NCBI GenBank assembly: GCA_938009275.1
Contig: CALLHY010000024.1
Span: 1 to 64,000 of the forward strand
Direction of reading: 5' to 3'
Length of the DNA: 64,000 nt
DNA from: an uncultured bacterium
GTDB taxonomy: Bacteria; Cloacimonadota; Cloacimonadia; Cloacimonadales; Cloacimonadaceae
Shown: one piece after another, positions 27,837 through 36,481 of the stretch
How positions within the stretch are numbered: position 1 is the stretch's first letter
Layout: each line of letters starts with the position of its first letter
Notes under the pieces: model-generated
The model's input: only the letters and a program-made list of their open reading frames with translations
Database searches by the model: none
Told to the model about the DNA's origin: nothing
Position numbers and translations under genes: made by a program

Positions 27837-27864
27837 AATATACGCGAATCGTTTATATTGTCAA
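27837..27864 (-). promoter_or_regulatory. sigma-70-type promoter of the tetR-exporter operon
   Basis: On the minus strand TTGACA (27864-27859) and TATATT (27842-27837) are separated by 16 bases. The start codon of tetR lies about 40 bases downstream. The remaining intergenic part to 28042 is AT-rich and holds a small imperfect hairpin near 27931-27950 but no gene. Confidence 0.65.
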
Positions 27865-28042
27865 GTCAATTCTTGTGAACTGATCCCAAAGGACGATTTC
27901 TTATTTATCCAACCCATATAATACCACCCTCTATAATATAGGGGGAGACAAAAAACCCATTTGAGAGACAAAAACGGCATTTATTTTTATAAACGCAGAA
28001 AAAAATACTGAGGAGAAGCCGATATACCTGTTCTGCAATCAG

Positions 28043-31000
28043 CTATAAAACAATATCTCCGCATATCAATTCCGCTTGCTCGATTACCAGGTCGGTAGCT
28101 TTTTCTTGCTTGTCCGGCGGATAGCCATACTTACGTAGTATGCGCTTCACCATCACCCGCAGCTTTGCCCTTGCCTGTTCCCGTATTGCCCAATCTATCG
28201 TAACGTTTTTCTTCACAGTTTCTATCAGCTCTTTGGCGATCAGCTTCAAGGTATCATCCCCCAGCACCATTACAGCGCTATCGTTAGCTTCTAAAGCATC
28301 ATAAAAAGCCACTTCATCCTCGGTTAAATGCAGCTTTTCGCCCCGCTCCTGAGCTTCGCGGATGTCCTTTGCCAGTCCGATTAGTTCCTCGATAACCTGA
28401 GCAGTTTCAATCGCTCTGTTCTGATATTTGCGGATGCTTTCCGAGAGCATATCAGTAAAAGAACGCGATTGCAAGGCATTTGTCCTGAAACGGCTCTTTA
28501 TCTCATCTTTCAGCAGTTTGTTCAGCAGCTCCACCGCCAGATTCTTATAGGGCATATTCTTGATATCTGCCAAAAACTCATCGGACAAAATCGAGATATC
28601 CGGCTTCTTCAAGCCTGCAGCTTCAAAGATATCCACCACCTTATCGCTGGATATGGCTTTGGATACCAGTTGCCGAATTGCCGTTTCCATCCCCAAACCG
28701 CCGTCATTGTTACCATAGCGAGATTTCACAATAGCAGCTTTCACGGTCTGGAAAAACGCCACACATTCCCTAATCTCCAATGCCTCCTCGTGCGGAACCG
28801 CCAACGCAAAAGCCTTGGTAAGCTTAGCAACGGATTCTATCAAATGGCTTTTCCCGTTCTCCATTCCAAGAATGAATTCCTGGGCCGGAGCTATTATGTC
28901 CAGCTTATCCTTGGGGGTGCCGGTAAGCCAAATGCTCCAGTCAAAGCCATCGAACAGCCTTAAACACTGCTCATATTGCTCCTTCAGCACAGCCACAGCT
29001 TCTTCCTGATTTATGGTAACCGTTTCTTTACCACCGCTATGGGTGTAAACAGCCAATGCCTTTTTCAGTTCATCTGCCAGACCCAGATAATCCACTATCA
29101 AGCCACCCGGTTTGTCTTTGTAAACCCTGTTCACCCTGGCAATTGCCTGCATCAAACCATGCCCATGCATCGGTTTATCCACATACATCGTATGCAGACA
29201 TGGCACATCAAAGCCGGTTAGCCACATATCCCGCACAATAACGATCCGTAGCTTATCGGCAGGATCTTTGAACCTCTCTGCTATCGTATCGCGCCGTTCT
29301 TTGCTGCGCAGATGCATTTGGTAATGCAGCGGATCAGAGGGGTTTCCCGTCATCATCACCTTAATCGCTCCATCGTTATCATCTTCCGAATGCCAGCCCG
29401 GCTTCAGAACGCAGAGGGCATTGTATAGCTCTACACAAATTCTGCGGCTCATACACACAATCAGTGCCTTGCCCTGGATAATCTCAGCGCGGGTTTCCCA
29501 GTGTTTCAGCAGGTCTGCCGCTATCAGGCTCAGGCGATTTTCCGCCCCCACCACTGCTTCCAGGGCTGCCCATTTGCTTTTCAGCTTTTCCTTTTCGTCC
29601 GGTTCCCTGCCTTCGGTGATATCATCAAACTCTATGTCCAGATGCGGTTTTTCCTGTTCATTCAGGCTCAGCTTTGCCAATCTGCTTTCGTAATAGATGG
29701 GCACAGTGGCATTATCCAACACAGCCTGCTGGATATCATAGATGCTGATATAATTCCCAAACACCGCTCTGGTGCTGCGATCGCTAAGCTCCACGGGTGT
29801 GCCTGTAAAGGCTATAAAGCTGGCATTGGGCAAGGCATCCCGCATGTGCTTGGCAAAGCCATCAATGAATGCATACTGGCTGCGATGCGCCTCATCGGCT
29901 ATCACCACAATATTTCTGCGCTGGCTTAAACAAGGGTATTCACCGCCCCTGTCATCTGGCATAAACTTTTGAATGGTGCTAAAGATAACCCCGCCGGATG
30001 CCACTTGCAGTAGCCCCCGCAAATCATTTCTGCTATCTGCCTGCCTGGGAGTTTGGCGGATAAGCTCCTTGCAAGCGCAAAAGGTGCGGAATAGCTGATC
30101 GTCCAGATCGTTCCTGTCTGTCAAAACCACTATTGTGGGGTTTTCCATCGCCGGATGCTGAATTATCCTGCCCGCATAAAAAGCCATGGTTAGGCTTTTT
30201 CCGCTGCCCTGAGTGTGCCACACCACCCCACAACGTCTGTCGCCCTGTGCGGAGATGGCTTGCACGGTTTTGTTCACTGCCACACTCACCGCATGAAACT
30301 GGTGATAACCCGCCACCTTCTTGATAATCTTATCCTTATTCACCTCAAACACGGTGAAATAGCGGATTAAGCTTAGGATATTATGCTTATCAAACACGCC
30401 CCTTAGCAGCACTTCCATCTGCGATACGTATGCTCTGACTGTATTTCCTGTCTCCGCACTTGTCATTCCCGATTCAGTCGGGAATCCAGCCCCCTCACCC
30501 TTCATTCCCGATATAGTCGGTAATCCAACCCCTTCCTTTGTCGTTCCCGATATAGTCGGGAATCCAACCCCTTCCTTTGTCGTTCCCGATATAGTCGGGA
30601 ATCCAGTCTTATCACCTTCATCATCTATCCTGCGCCAGGGCATCATCCATTCCCTGCCGGAGCTTAGCGTCCCCAGCCTGGCCTCTATGCCATCGGTAAC
30701 TATCAACAGAGCATTATACACAAACAGCGAAGGTATCTGCGCCATATAGGTCTGCAACTGGTTATAGGCACTCCAGATGCTTGCCTTCTCGTCCGAGGGG
30801 TTCTTCACCTCGATAACCGCCAGGGGAATGCCATTTATAAAAATAACTATATCCGGTCGCCTGATATGCTGCCCTTCCACCACCGTCATCTGGCTTACCG
30901 CCATAAAGCTGTTGTTATCCACCAGTTCAAAATCTATCAGCTTCGCATAGGTATTTACTATTCTGCCACTCTCACGGTAAGCAAGCGGAACGCCCTCCAC

Positions 31001-31252
31001 CAATAGCTTGTGAAACGCCATATTATTGCGTATTAACGAGGGATGCTGCACCAGCTTTACTTGTCTAATAGCTTCGCAAAGGCATTCCTCCGGCAGCCGG
31101 GGGTTTAGCATGCGCAGCTTATCCCGCAGGATATCTGCTTTGATAAGCTCTATAACGCTATCCTCTGCCAATAGCCGGGGATAGCTGTAGGTGCTATAAT
31201 CCAACTCTTGCAGTATCTGCAATGCGACTGATTCTACCGGTTTTTCTAACAT
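28043..31252 (-). CDS. hsdR: type I restriction enzyme, R subunit (endonuclease/translocase)
   Basis: A 1069-residue subunit that translocates DNA with ATP and cuts when complexes collide. The nuclease core shows PD at 133-134 and EVK at 148-150. The helicase shows Walker A HTQGSGKS at 346-353 and DEAH at 453-456; later [15 protein letters not shown] and QAIARVNR are motifs V-VI. Residues about 216-268 are an insertion of four 13-residue repeats ([13 protein letters not shown] type) made from REP-like palindromes, placed in the linker between nuclease and helicase. The frame is otherwise intact. It is the last gene of the island, 25 bases after the four-helix-bundle gene. Confidence 0.95.
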   Translation of the reverse strand: MLEKPVESVALQILQELDYSTYSYPRLLAEDSVIELIKADILRDKLRMLNPRLPEECLCEAIRQVKLVQHPSLIRNNMAFHKLLVEGVPLAYRESGRIVNTYAKLIDFELVDNNSFMAVSQMTVVEGQHIRRPDIVIFINGIPLAVIEVKNPSDEKASIWSAYNQLQTYMAQIPSLFVYNALLIVTDGIEARLGTLSSGREWMMPWRRIDDEGDKTGFPTISGTTKEGVGFPTISGTTKEGVGLPTISGMKGEGAGFPTESGMTSAETGNTVRAYVSQMEVLLRGVFDKHNILSLIRYFTVFEVNKDKIIKKVAGYHQFHAVSVAVNKTVQAISAQGDRRCGVVWHTQGSGKSLTMAFYAGRIIQHPAMENPTIVVLTDRNDLDDQLFRTFCACKELIRQTPRQADSRNDLRGLLQVASGGVIFSTIQKFMPDDRGGEYPCLSQRRNIVVIADEAHRSQYAFIDGFAKHMRDALPNASFIAFTGTPVELSDRSTRAVFGNYISIYDIQQAVLDNATVPIYYESRLAKLSLNEQEKPHLDIEFDDITEGREPDEKEKLKSKWAALEAVVGAENRLSLIAADLLKHWETRAEIIQGKALIVCMSRRICVELYNALCVLKPGWHSEDDNDGAIKVMMTGNPSDPLHYQMHLRSKERRDTIAERFKDPADKLRIVIVRDMWLTGFDVPCLHTMYVDKPMHGHGLMQAIARVNRVYKDKPGGLIVDYLGLADELKKALAVYTHSGGKETVTINQEEAVAVLKEQYEQCLRLFDGFDWSIWLTGTPKDKLDIIAPAQEFILGMENGKSHLIESVAKLTKAFALAVPHEEALEIRECVAFFQTVKAAIVKSRYGNNDGGLGMETAIRQLVSKAISSDKVVDIFEAAGLKKPDISILSDEFLADIKNMPYKNLAVELLNKLLKDEIKSRFRTNALQSRSFTDMLSESIRKYQNRAIETAQVIEELIGLAKDIREAQERGEKLHLTEDEVAFYDALEANDSAVMVLGDDTLKLIAKELIETVKKNVTIDWAIREQARAKLRVMVKRILRKYGYPPDKQEKATDLVIEQAELICGDIVL
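30464..30606. repeat. four tandem REP-like palindromes inside hsdR
   Basis: Units of 39 bases, each with TTCCCGA then TCGGGAA or a close variant around a TATAG or TTCAG loop. Two units are near-identical (30542-30580 and the start of the next); the left-hand ones are degenerate. Because 39 is a multiple of three, hsdR stays in frame. Read on the minus strand each unit contains TTGGATTCCCGA and GGGAACGAC, matching the element at 222-248. Confidence 0.85.
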
Positions 31253-31277
31253 AACACTAATATCATCCCATCATTTT

Positions 31278-32021
31278 TCAAGTCTTGCTTCTGGCATTCT
31301 GCCTGGTTTTGTAAAGCTTTTCCGTAAAGCCACCCTCATTCGTAAAAGCATCTGCCAGAGCCTGTATCTGTCTGTCCAGTAAAGAGCAGGCTACCCCAAT
31401 CAGCACCAGGGCTGCATTTGCGGCTATCTCGGAATACCTGGGTGGATTGCTGAAGTGTGCAGGGCTATCTTCACTGGACCTTATGGACTTCATGGACGGT
31501 ATAGTCTCGCTAAGTGTTACTACAAGTCCATCCTGTCCATCCTGTCCATCATGTCCATCTTGTCCATTTAGTCCATTCTGCCCATCTTGTCCACCCCATC
31601 CGTTTCTCACCTTCCGCACCCATTCTGCCACCTCATCTGCTGTGCGGCATCTCCGCTGCACCAAAGCCTTTCTTAGTGGTTCATCCTCTGCCCACAGTGC
31701 AAATCCACCTTGCCTTAGATAATCCTCATAATCCAGCTTTAGCTCTTCCAGACTGGCTCTGGCAACATTGGTAAGTTTTAGCTCCGTTTTCTTGGATGTC
31801 CCGCTTGCCTGGCTGCCCTCGGCAATGTTTTGCACTCCTGAACGTGCCGCCTGCACCATCTGATCCTTTGTTCTGCTGAACTTGCTGATATACCGCTCAC
31901 AAAACCGCACCGTGATGTCATAAACCAATTGTGCCAATTGAAAGCTCTTTAGCTTGCGGTAGCCCCCATGTTTGGGTATCAGTGGTTCCTGTCCTGAATC
32001 TGTTTTTATCTTTTGGATCAT
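31278..32021 (-). CDS. four-helix-bundle protein with DG-repeat insertion
   Basis: A 247-residue protein. Residues about 20-115 match the four-helix-bundle (S23-like/suffix-domain) proteins found inside restriction loci (FQLAQLVYDITVRFCERYI, then QMVQAARSGVQNIAEGS). The C-terminal helix (AANAALVLIGVACSLLDRQI) completes the bundle. Residues about 140-168 are a low-complexity GQDGQNG run made from a 9-base repeat. Function in the restriction system is unknown. The leader AAGAGAAAGTGAG resembles that of the hsdR fragment upstream. The gene lies in a cassette bounded by a 12-base direct repeat. Confidence 0.8.
   Translation of the reverse strand: MIQKIKTDSGQEPLIPKHGGYRKLKSFQLAQLVYDITVRFCERYISKFSRTKDQMVQAARSGVQNIAEGSQASGTSKKTELKLTNVARASLEELKLDYEDYLRQGGFALWAEDEPLRKALVQRRCRTADEVAEWVRKVRNGWGGQDGQNGLNGQDGHDGQDGQDGLVVTLSETIPSMKSIRSSEDSPAHFSNPPRYSEIAANAALVLIGVACSLLDRQIQALADAFTNEGGFTEKLYKTRQNARSKT
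31519..31595. repeat. 9-bp minisatellite in the four-helix-bundle gene
   Basis: About eight units of the type TGTCCATCC run head to tail with substitutions; the period is 9 bases, so the frame is kept and codes for GQD/GLN-type tripeptides. A related 9-base run (TGTCCATAC) lies at 32096-32158 outside any confirmed gene. Confidence 0.8.
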
Positions 32022-32095
32022 CTCACTTTCTCTTTTCCAAAATTCATCCCATCATCCTCATCATGCCAGCACAGCCATCAAGACCATCGCGTCCA

Positions 32096-32158
32096 CAACG
32101 TCCAAACCGTCCATAATGACCATACTGTCCATACTGTCCATACTGTTCATAATGTCCA
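32096..32158. repeat. 9-bp minisatellite, non-coding relative
   Basis: Units CATACTGTC/CATAATGTC repeat with a 9-base period between the four-helix-bundle gene and the hsdR fragment. In one minus-strand frame it would read tripeptides such as YGQ, but the frame opens without a ribosome binding site and soon stops. It looks like a diverged copy of the repeat in the neighbouring gene. Confidence 0.65.
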
Positions 32159-32162
32159 TATC

Positions 32163-32276
32163 TTAGCCCCAATGCTGGGCAGAGCCATCTGCCAACAGCC
32201 GCGGATAGCTGTGGGCAGTATAACCCAGCTCTTGCAGGATATACAGGGCGACTGATTCTACCGGTTTTTCTAACAT
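32163..32276 (-). pseudogene. truncated duplicate of the hsdR 5' end
   Basis: An ATG at 32276 opens a 37-codon frame reading [19 protein letters not shown] and continuing to TAA at 32163. The first 30 residues match the HsdR N-terminus (31252 downward) at all but six positions; the last seven diverge. The ATG is preceded by GAAAGTGAA, as for a real start. This is a remnant left by a duplication or cassette insertion at the head of hsdR; it may still be translated into a short peptide. Confidence 0.85.
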
Positions 32277-32368
32277 TTCACTTTCTTTTTCCTATACCAT
32301 ATTGCTACACTCAGCAAAATGGTTTTGCGAGATAATTGCTATATATAGCTGTAAGTATTCCATGATTC

Positions 32369-33229
32369 TCACTTGTTCTTTTTGGGAAGCTTTGGTTGTT
32401 TTCGTGTATCTTTTTCCACACTGGCTTCATCATGGTTGAGCCTTCTTTCTGTTTTCTTTACATCCTCATCAGGTGGAAGGGTTTCAGGTTTTACACCTCT
32501 TTCCAACAACATTTTTCTAATAGCCGCATTGTTTTCTACATGTTCCTTGCTTATGCTCGGAGTTCCTTTGAGGTCTTTGTCTACTACATTATGGCTTGTC
32601 AATTCTGTTGCCAGATCTTTTGCTTTTATTGTGACCGTAGGCAGGAAATCAGCCAGAGCTCTCTTCTCTGGAATCTCCAGCTTTCTTTTCATGTCCGATG
32701 TATTGTGCCCACCAAACAATGCTTCATCACCCTTAGAGCGAATAACAGCAAAACCTTGAGAATCTATACCCCGTTCATAAATTATCCCTGATAGCTTGCT
32801 TTCAGTTTTTGATAGCTTCTCCCTCGCAACTACTCTATCGATGTCAAGTAAGCGCTTTTCAATTATCTCTTGCTTTCTTGTCTGGACTGCAAAATACGTT
32901 TGTGCAAAAGCTATTTCTTGCTTTGAAGGGTTGCCATTTTGAGCTATTAGATAACAGGCATATCTGGACAAAGCTATATCATCAATTTCTCTTTGAGAAC
33001 CACTGCCAAGAGGTACCATTTTACCGATGTCGGCAAAATGGTCTAATTCGTTGATACCTGCATTTTTGCAAGATTCCATTGCCTTGTGGATTACTGTTTC
33101 GAAGTTACTCCATTTTGAATATCCCAAGATTGATTGCAACTCTCTGGCACTCCAACATTCAACATCGTCCAATAGAAAACATGCATCTTCAAACTTCGTG
33201 AAAAGCTCTGCTACTTTATCTTTGTCCAT
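32369..33229 (-). CDS. DNA damage-inducible protein D (DinD-like)
   Basis: About 286 residues. The N-terminal Bro-N-like domain reads CWSARELQSILGYSKWSNF, then ADIGKMVPLGSGSQREIDDIALSRYACYLIAQNG, recognisable from DIALSRYACYLIAQNGNP. In the middle, GIDSQGFAVIRSKGDEALFGG and the NVVDKDLKG block are typical of DinD, an SOS-induced E. coli protein that inhibits RecA-filament activity. The start is ATG at 33229 because GGAGGA lies immediately upstream; TTG at 33241 is rejected. The last 40 residues are charged and low in complexity. DinD genes are often found inside type I restriction loci. Confidence 0.88.
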   Translation of the reverse strand: MDKDKVAELFTKFEDACFLLDDVECWSARELQSILGYSKWSNFETVIHKAMESCKNAGINELDHFADIGKMVPLGSGSQREIDDIALSRYACYLIAQNGNPSKQEIAFAQTYFAVQTRKQEIIEKRLLDIDRVVAREKLSKTESKLSGIIYERGIDSQGFAVIRSKGDEALFGGHNTSDMKRKLEIPEKRALADFLPTVTIKAKDLATELTSHNVVDKDLKGTPSISKEHVENNAAIRKMLLERGVKPETLPPDEDVKKTERRLNHDEASVEKDTRKQPKLPKKNK

Positions 33230-33270
33230 CTGTTCCTCCAAAGTATATTCAAGAAAACACTGTACTATAT

Positions 33271-34272
33271 CTAAAACAAATCACTTGTAGACACCCCCAT
33301 AGTAACAAACAAATCGCTTAAGATTTTCAAATCGTATGGCCAGTCATTTTTTACTGTCAACCGGTATTTACTTACTAACCATGCAGTTATTATTAGTATT
33401 GCATCTCTGAAAAACACCGAGTCATTTCTCTTTGATACAATACTGTTTGATAGCCATGATTGGGATTCTACCCACTCAGATAACAAAGTTGGGGTTAAAC
33501 TTTTCAGTTTATCTCGATATGCTTCGGCAATTGTTTTCGAAATCTTGGATGAATCATTGGCTTTGATTCCAACCTTCAAAAAGTATAACCTAGAAGCTTC
33601 AGACATAATTTCTGCGAGTTCGGAGTTATATGCTTCAACTTTTGAGCATATTTCATGGAATACTTCATCAGTTGTCTCTATAAGAGCAGACCCTTTTGCT
33701 AATGCTCTTTTTATCTTTCTCTTATCATTATCTCGTAAATCTACTTTGGGTTTGTAATCGTGCTCATGTGCCATTTCAGCGTAAGCATGTTGTAAAATCG
33801 TGCGTATCTGAATCTCACATGGGGTTCCTGCTGGGATTACTACCCCTTGATAGGTGATTTCTTTCAAATTCCAAACAATATAATGATCTGACTGATATGC
33901 AAAGTAATCTGGATTCTGCTCCCTTTCAGCCAAAAAATCCCTATCTTTGCGGCTCTTCCATCCAATGGACTCAATTACTTGACAAACTAGATCAATGTCC
34001 TTAAGCTTCAAGACAACAAATCTCTCTGCTACTTGGTCAGTGATTTTCTCGAATGGCTTGTCTGTAGGTTTCCTTACTGTTGCTTTTTCTATAAAAGAAG
34101 TAGTTTCTTTTACTCTTGGTGTTACGGGAATTTGCAGAAATTTGTTAACTGACTCTTTTGAGCCTAGCTTTTTCTCTAACTCATCAAGTATCATGTATGC
34201 CACCCATTCGCCATATGCAATAAGCATTGGCTTTCTAGCTTCATATGCAAGGGTTAGCTCGTTGATACTCAT
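33271..34272 (-). CDS. RelA/SpoT-type nucleotide synthetase domain protein
   Basis: A 333-residue protein whose first ~200 residues carry the ppGpp-synthetase fold. RVKETTSFIEKA matches the RxKxxxS nucleotide motif. ITDQVAERFVVLK supplies the metal aspartate, AYQSDHYIVW the stacking tyrosine and histidine, and CEIQIRTILQHAYAEMAHE the catalytic glutamate, so the site looks intact. There is no HD hydrolase, TGS or ACT domain; the last ~130 residues are helical and unassigned. It starts 2 bases after the NA37 stop, behind GAGGA. Possible roles are alarmone synthesis or a toxSAS-like effector that modifies ATP or tRNA. Confidence 0.85.
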   Translation of the reverse strand: MSINELTLAYEARKPMLIAYGEWVAYMILDELEKKLGSKESVNKFLQIPVTPRVKETTSFIEKATVRKPTDKPFEKITDQVAERFVVLKLKDIDLVCQVIESIGWKSRKDRDFLAEREQNPDYFAYQSDHYIVWNLKEITYQGVVIPAGTPCEIQIRTILQHAYAEMAHEHDYKPKVDLRDNDKRKIKRALAKGSALIETTDEVFHEICSKVEAYNSELAEIMSEASRLYFLKVGIKANDSSKISKTIAEAYRDKLKSLTPTLLSEWVESQSWLSNSIVSKRNDSVFFRDAILIITAWLVSKYRLTVKNDWPYDLKILSDLFVTMGVSTSDLF

Positions 34273-34274
34273 AG

Positions 34275-35348
34275 TTATTCCTCAACCAAACCTTTAATCA
34301 TAACTTCAGTCCACCCATCATCATTTGTTTCCCCAATCCTTACTGAATCTCTGATAACATTTGGCTCAGCAGTTAAAACTACGTTGGAACTAAATCTAAC
34401 TGACTGATTCTTTAGTTTCTTCTTAATCAGACCATTGTCTTTTGTAAACGCTGCCGTAATCTCAGATTCTGTACAAGATTTTACAAAAGCATCTTGAAGC
34501 TCGATTGGAAACACTTCTCGAGCAAAAGTACCTGGTTCGATTGTGGCTATATTTCCCCTAAGATAAGACATCAGTGAGCCTTTATAATCTAGTTTTTCTT
34601 CACTTGGGATATCAAGCTCAGATATAAATCGCAGAGAAGATTCGAAAAAGTTCTTTGTTTGTTTTTTTGCATTATCCGCTAACCTGCACTTAAGAAAAGT
34701 GCCATAAAAATACATAGCCGCATTTGAGTCACTTGAGTTTTGTAGATTATGATCAAACACTTTCACTTCAAAATCGGTAGTAGACCGTAGAGCAATTCTA
34801 GACTCTGTATTTCTAACTTGCCGGAATTCTTCTAAATAGAAAGCAATTTTAAACAGTTTCTGTGACTCACCAAGCAATGTATCTGCAATATATGTTAACA
34901 CAATAGAGCCTTCATCGAGAATTCGCTTCTGTAAAACACGATCCGAATCAGCTTTGATAATTGCCATATAACGTCTGTTATCCCCATCAGCATTACATGT
35001 CCCATTTACAAATAGTACAGTGCCAGATTTTATTGAACCGGAAGTTTGGGCATGTGATAATGACAGGGCTAGGCTTTGGGTGATTTGCACAAACTGCGAG
35101 TCTTGGCAATCGAACAGCTTTGTTATATAGTCGAAAGGGCTACCACTATTATCATCATCTACTATTACATCGACACAATGGCTTCCTGATGAAACTGCAT
35201 TTATGATTCTCTCAGTAACCAATGCTGCTGCTTGATTATCCACTCTGATAATGCTACTGCTTAGCACTGGAGCTCTATCAGCTAGTTCTGAATGCCGAAT
35301 TGCTTCATGCGAAATTATTCGGCTAATACTCATGTTCGTTATGTTCAT
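34275..35348 (-). CDS. NA37 nucleoid-associated protein (YejK/NdpA-like)
   Basis: A 357-residue protein of the 37-kDa nucleoid-associated family (PF04245). Recognisable blocks are GTVLFVNGTCN and YMAIIKAD in the first half, FYGTFLKCR, FFESSLRFI and the C-terminal pair VRFSSNVVL and WTEVMIKGLV. E. coli YejK binds DNA and topoisomerase IV. Here the start ATG overlaps the hsdS stop (ATGA, 35345-35348) with GGAG upstream. It is followed after 2 bases by the RelA/SpoT-type gene. This coupling ties both genes to the specificity subunit. Base composition looks more AT-rich than hsdR or hsdM. Confidence 0.82.
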   Translation of the reverse strand: MNITNMSISRIISHEAIRHSELADRAPVLSSSIIRVDNQAAALVTERIINAVSSGSHCVDVIVDDDNSGSPFDYITKLFDCQDSQFVQITQSLALSLSHAQTSGSIKSGTVLFVNGTCNADGDNRRYMAIIKADSDRVLQKRILDEGSIVLTYIADTLLGESQKLFKIAFYLEEFRQVRNTESRIALRSTTDFEVKVFDHNLQNSSDSNAAMYFYGTFLKCRLADNAKKQTKNFFESSLRFISELDIPSEEKLDYKGSLMSYLRGNIATIEPGTFAREVFPIELQDAFVKSCTESEITAAFTKDNGLIKKKLKNQSVRFSSNVVLTAEPNVIRDSVRIGETNDDGWTEVMIKGLVEE

Positions 35349-36478
35349 AACATCTCCAATGTATATATTTTCTTGCTTTGGCTCAATATATCAGTCTGAA
35401 TGTGAAGACTATGTATAAGAGAATCTGTAATAGTGGTGTATGCATTATACTTGTCTACAATATCTATATTAGGTATTGCATGGTAGATGCTGCCAATGTT
35501 TGTTTTAGTTATACATCCAAACACGGTACCAGAATCGTCATAGCTGCGTAGGTCTTGTGCTTTGGCTTTGACAAAATAATAGGTATATGATGATTTTCTA
35601 TGCTTATGTTGTATTGAGGCAAGTCCCCTTCCAATAATACTCTTTTCTATACAAATGTTTACATCACCGACAGGTGCTCTAACACTAATTAGTGTATCTC
35701 CTGCTTGTGCGAATCTCTTTGGTACCGTGCAATAAACTCTGTTCTTTGGATATCTAAAACCAAAATCAGCATTGCCTTGATAAAAGGGAAGCCCGTCTCC
35801 TAATTGGTTGTAAGTATCTCCAGGAGGTGATTGCCCCATCGTGATGTCAAACTCGTCAGATAACTTCCCTACTCTCCACCCTTTTGGTATCAGTCCCAGT
35901 TCTGAATCAACCATTTCACCACCGGAGGATTTGTAGGGTTTGCCTTCTGCATTGGGGAATTCAAAATCTATGAACCAGTGCTTATAGAGGGCTTGGGCTA
36001 TTTCCTCCAGGGTTTTGTTCATCTTGCGGTTAAGCTCTATCTTATCGTCCAGGGTGCCAAGGATATGAGCTATTTCTCTTTGGGTTTCGAGGGGTGGTAC
36101 TTTACATTTTAATACTCTCAATCCTGATTGCGTTAATAATGGTTGTGCACTACCTATAGCCGTGTGTGGTATGTCTAAAGAAATCAATAAGTAGTATAAG
36201 AACTTTAAGTCGTTACCGTCCTTGGCAGTTGCATATATAGCATTATCAGTCACCCAATTTGACTCAGTGACAAGATTTATTGAACCACAATATGCGCCAA
36301 CACGCCCTATTACGATAACAGGTTCGAAGTTCAAGGGTTTCTCGCAGTGTGCAATCATTCCATTTGAACCCCAAACAGGATACTCTCCTGTTTCTATGTA
36401 ACAGGAGTTGGATAAACTCTTTCCATTCTTGAATTCCAATACGTCATCAAGTGTACAATCAAACCATATACTATTCAT
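35345..36478 (-). CDS. hsdS: type I restriction enzyme, specificity subunit
   Basis: A 377-residue subunit with two target-recognition domains. TRD1 spans about 1-130, ending LRVLKCKVPPLETQREIA. The conserved coiled-coil spacer is at about 131-175 (LDDKIELNRKMNKTLEEIAQ), and TRD2 spans about 195-345, with GWRVGKLSDEFDI and the final coil. Each TRD reads one half of the split recognition site. The coil region looks less AT-rich than the TRDs, as expected if recognition domains are exchanged by recombination. The start ATG lacks a strong Shine-Dalgarno site. It follows the hairpin block downstream of hsdM. Confidence 0.92.
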   Translation of the reverse strand: MNSIWFDCTLDDVLEFKNGKSLSNSCYIETGEYPVWGSNGMIAHCEKPLNFEPVIVIGRVGAYCGSINLVTESNWVTDNAIYATAKDGNDLKFLYYLLISLDIPHTAIGSAQPLLTQSGLRVLKCKVPPLETQREIAHILGTLDDKIELNRKMNKTLEEIAQALYKHWFIDFEFPNAEGKPYKSSGGEMVDSELGLIPKGWRVGKLSDEFDITMGQSPPGDTYNQLGDGLPFYQGNADFGFRYPKNRVYCTVPKRFAQAGDTLISVRAPVGDVNICIEKSIIGRGLASIQHKHRKSSYTYYFVKAKAQDLRSYDDSGTVFGCITKTNIGSIYHAIPNIDIVDKYNAYTTITDSLIHSLHIQTDILSQSKKIYTLEML

Positions 36479-36481
36479 TTA

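Noticed and set aside
30464..30606. CRISPR array
   Set aside because: Units are contiguous 39-base copies with no unique spacers, lie inside hsdR in frame, and there are no cas genes nearby.
32096..32160. Coding continuation of a glycine-tyrosine repeat protein upstream of the four-helix gene
   Set aside because: The frame has no start with a ribosome binding site and stops shortly after the repeat.
32163..32276. Genuine small gene
   Set aside because: The peptide matches the first residues of HsdR and then breaks off, so it is more likely a duplicated fragment, though translation cannot be excluded.
33271..35348. Classical two-gene toxin-antitoxin module
   Set aside because: The NA37 partner is a large nucleoid protein rather than a small antitoxin and no antitoxin-like gene is adjacent, so the label would go beyond the evidence.
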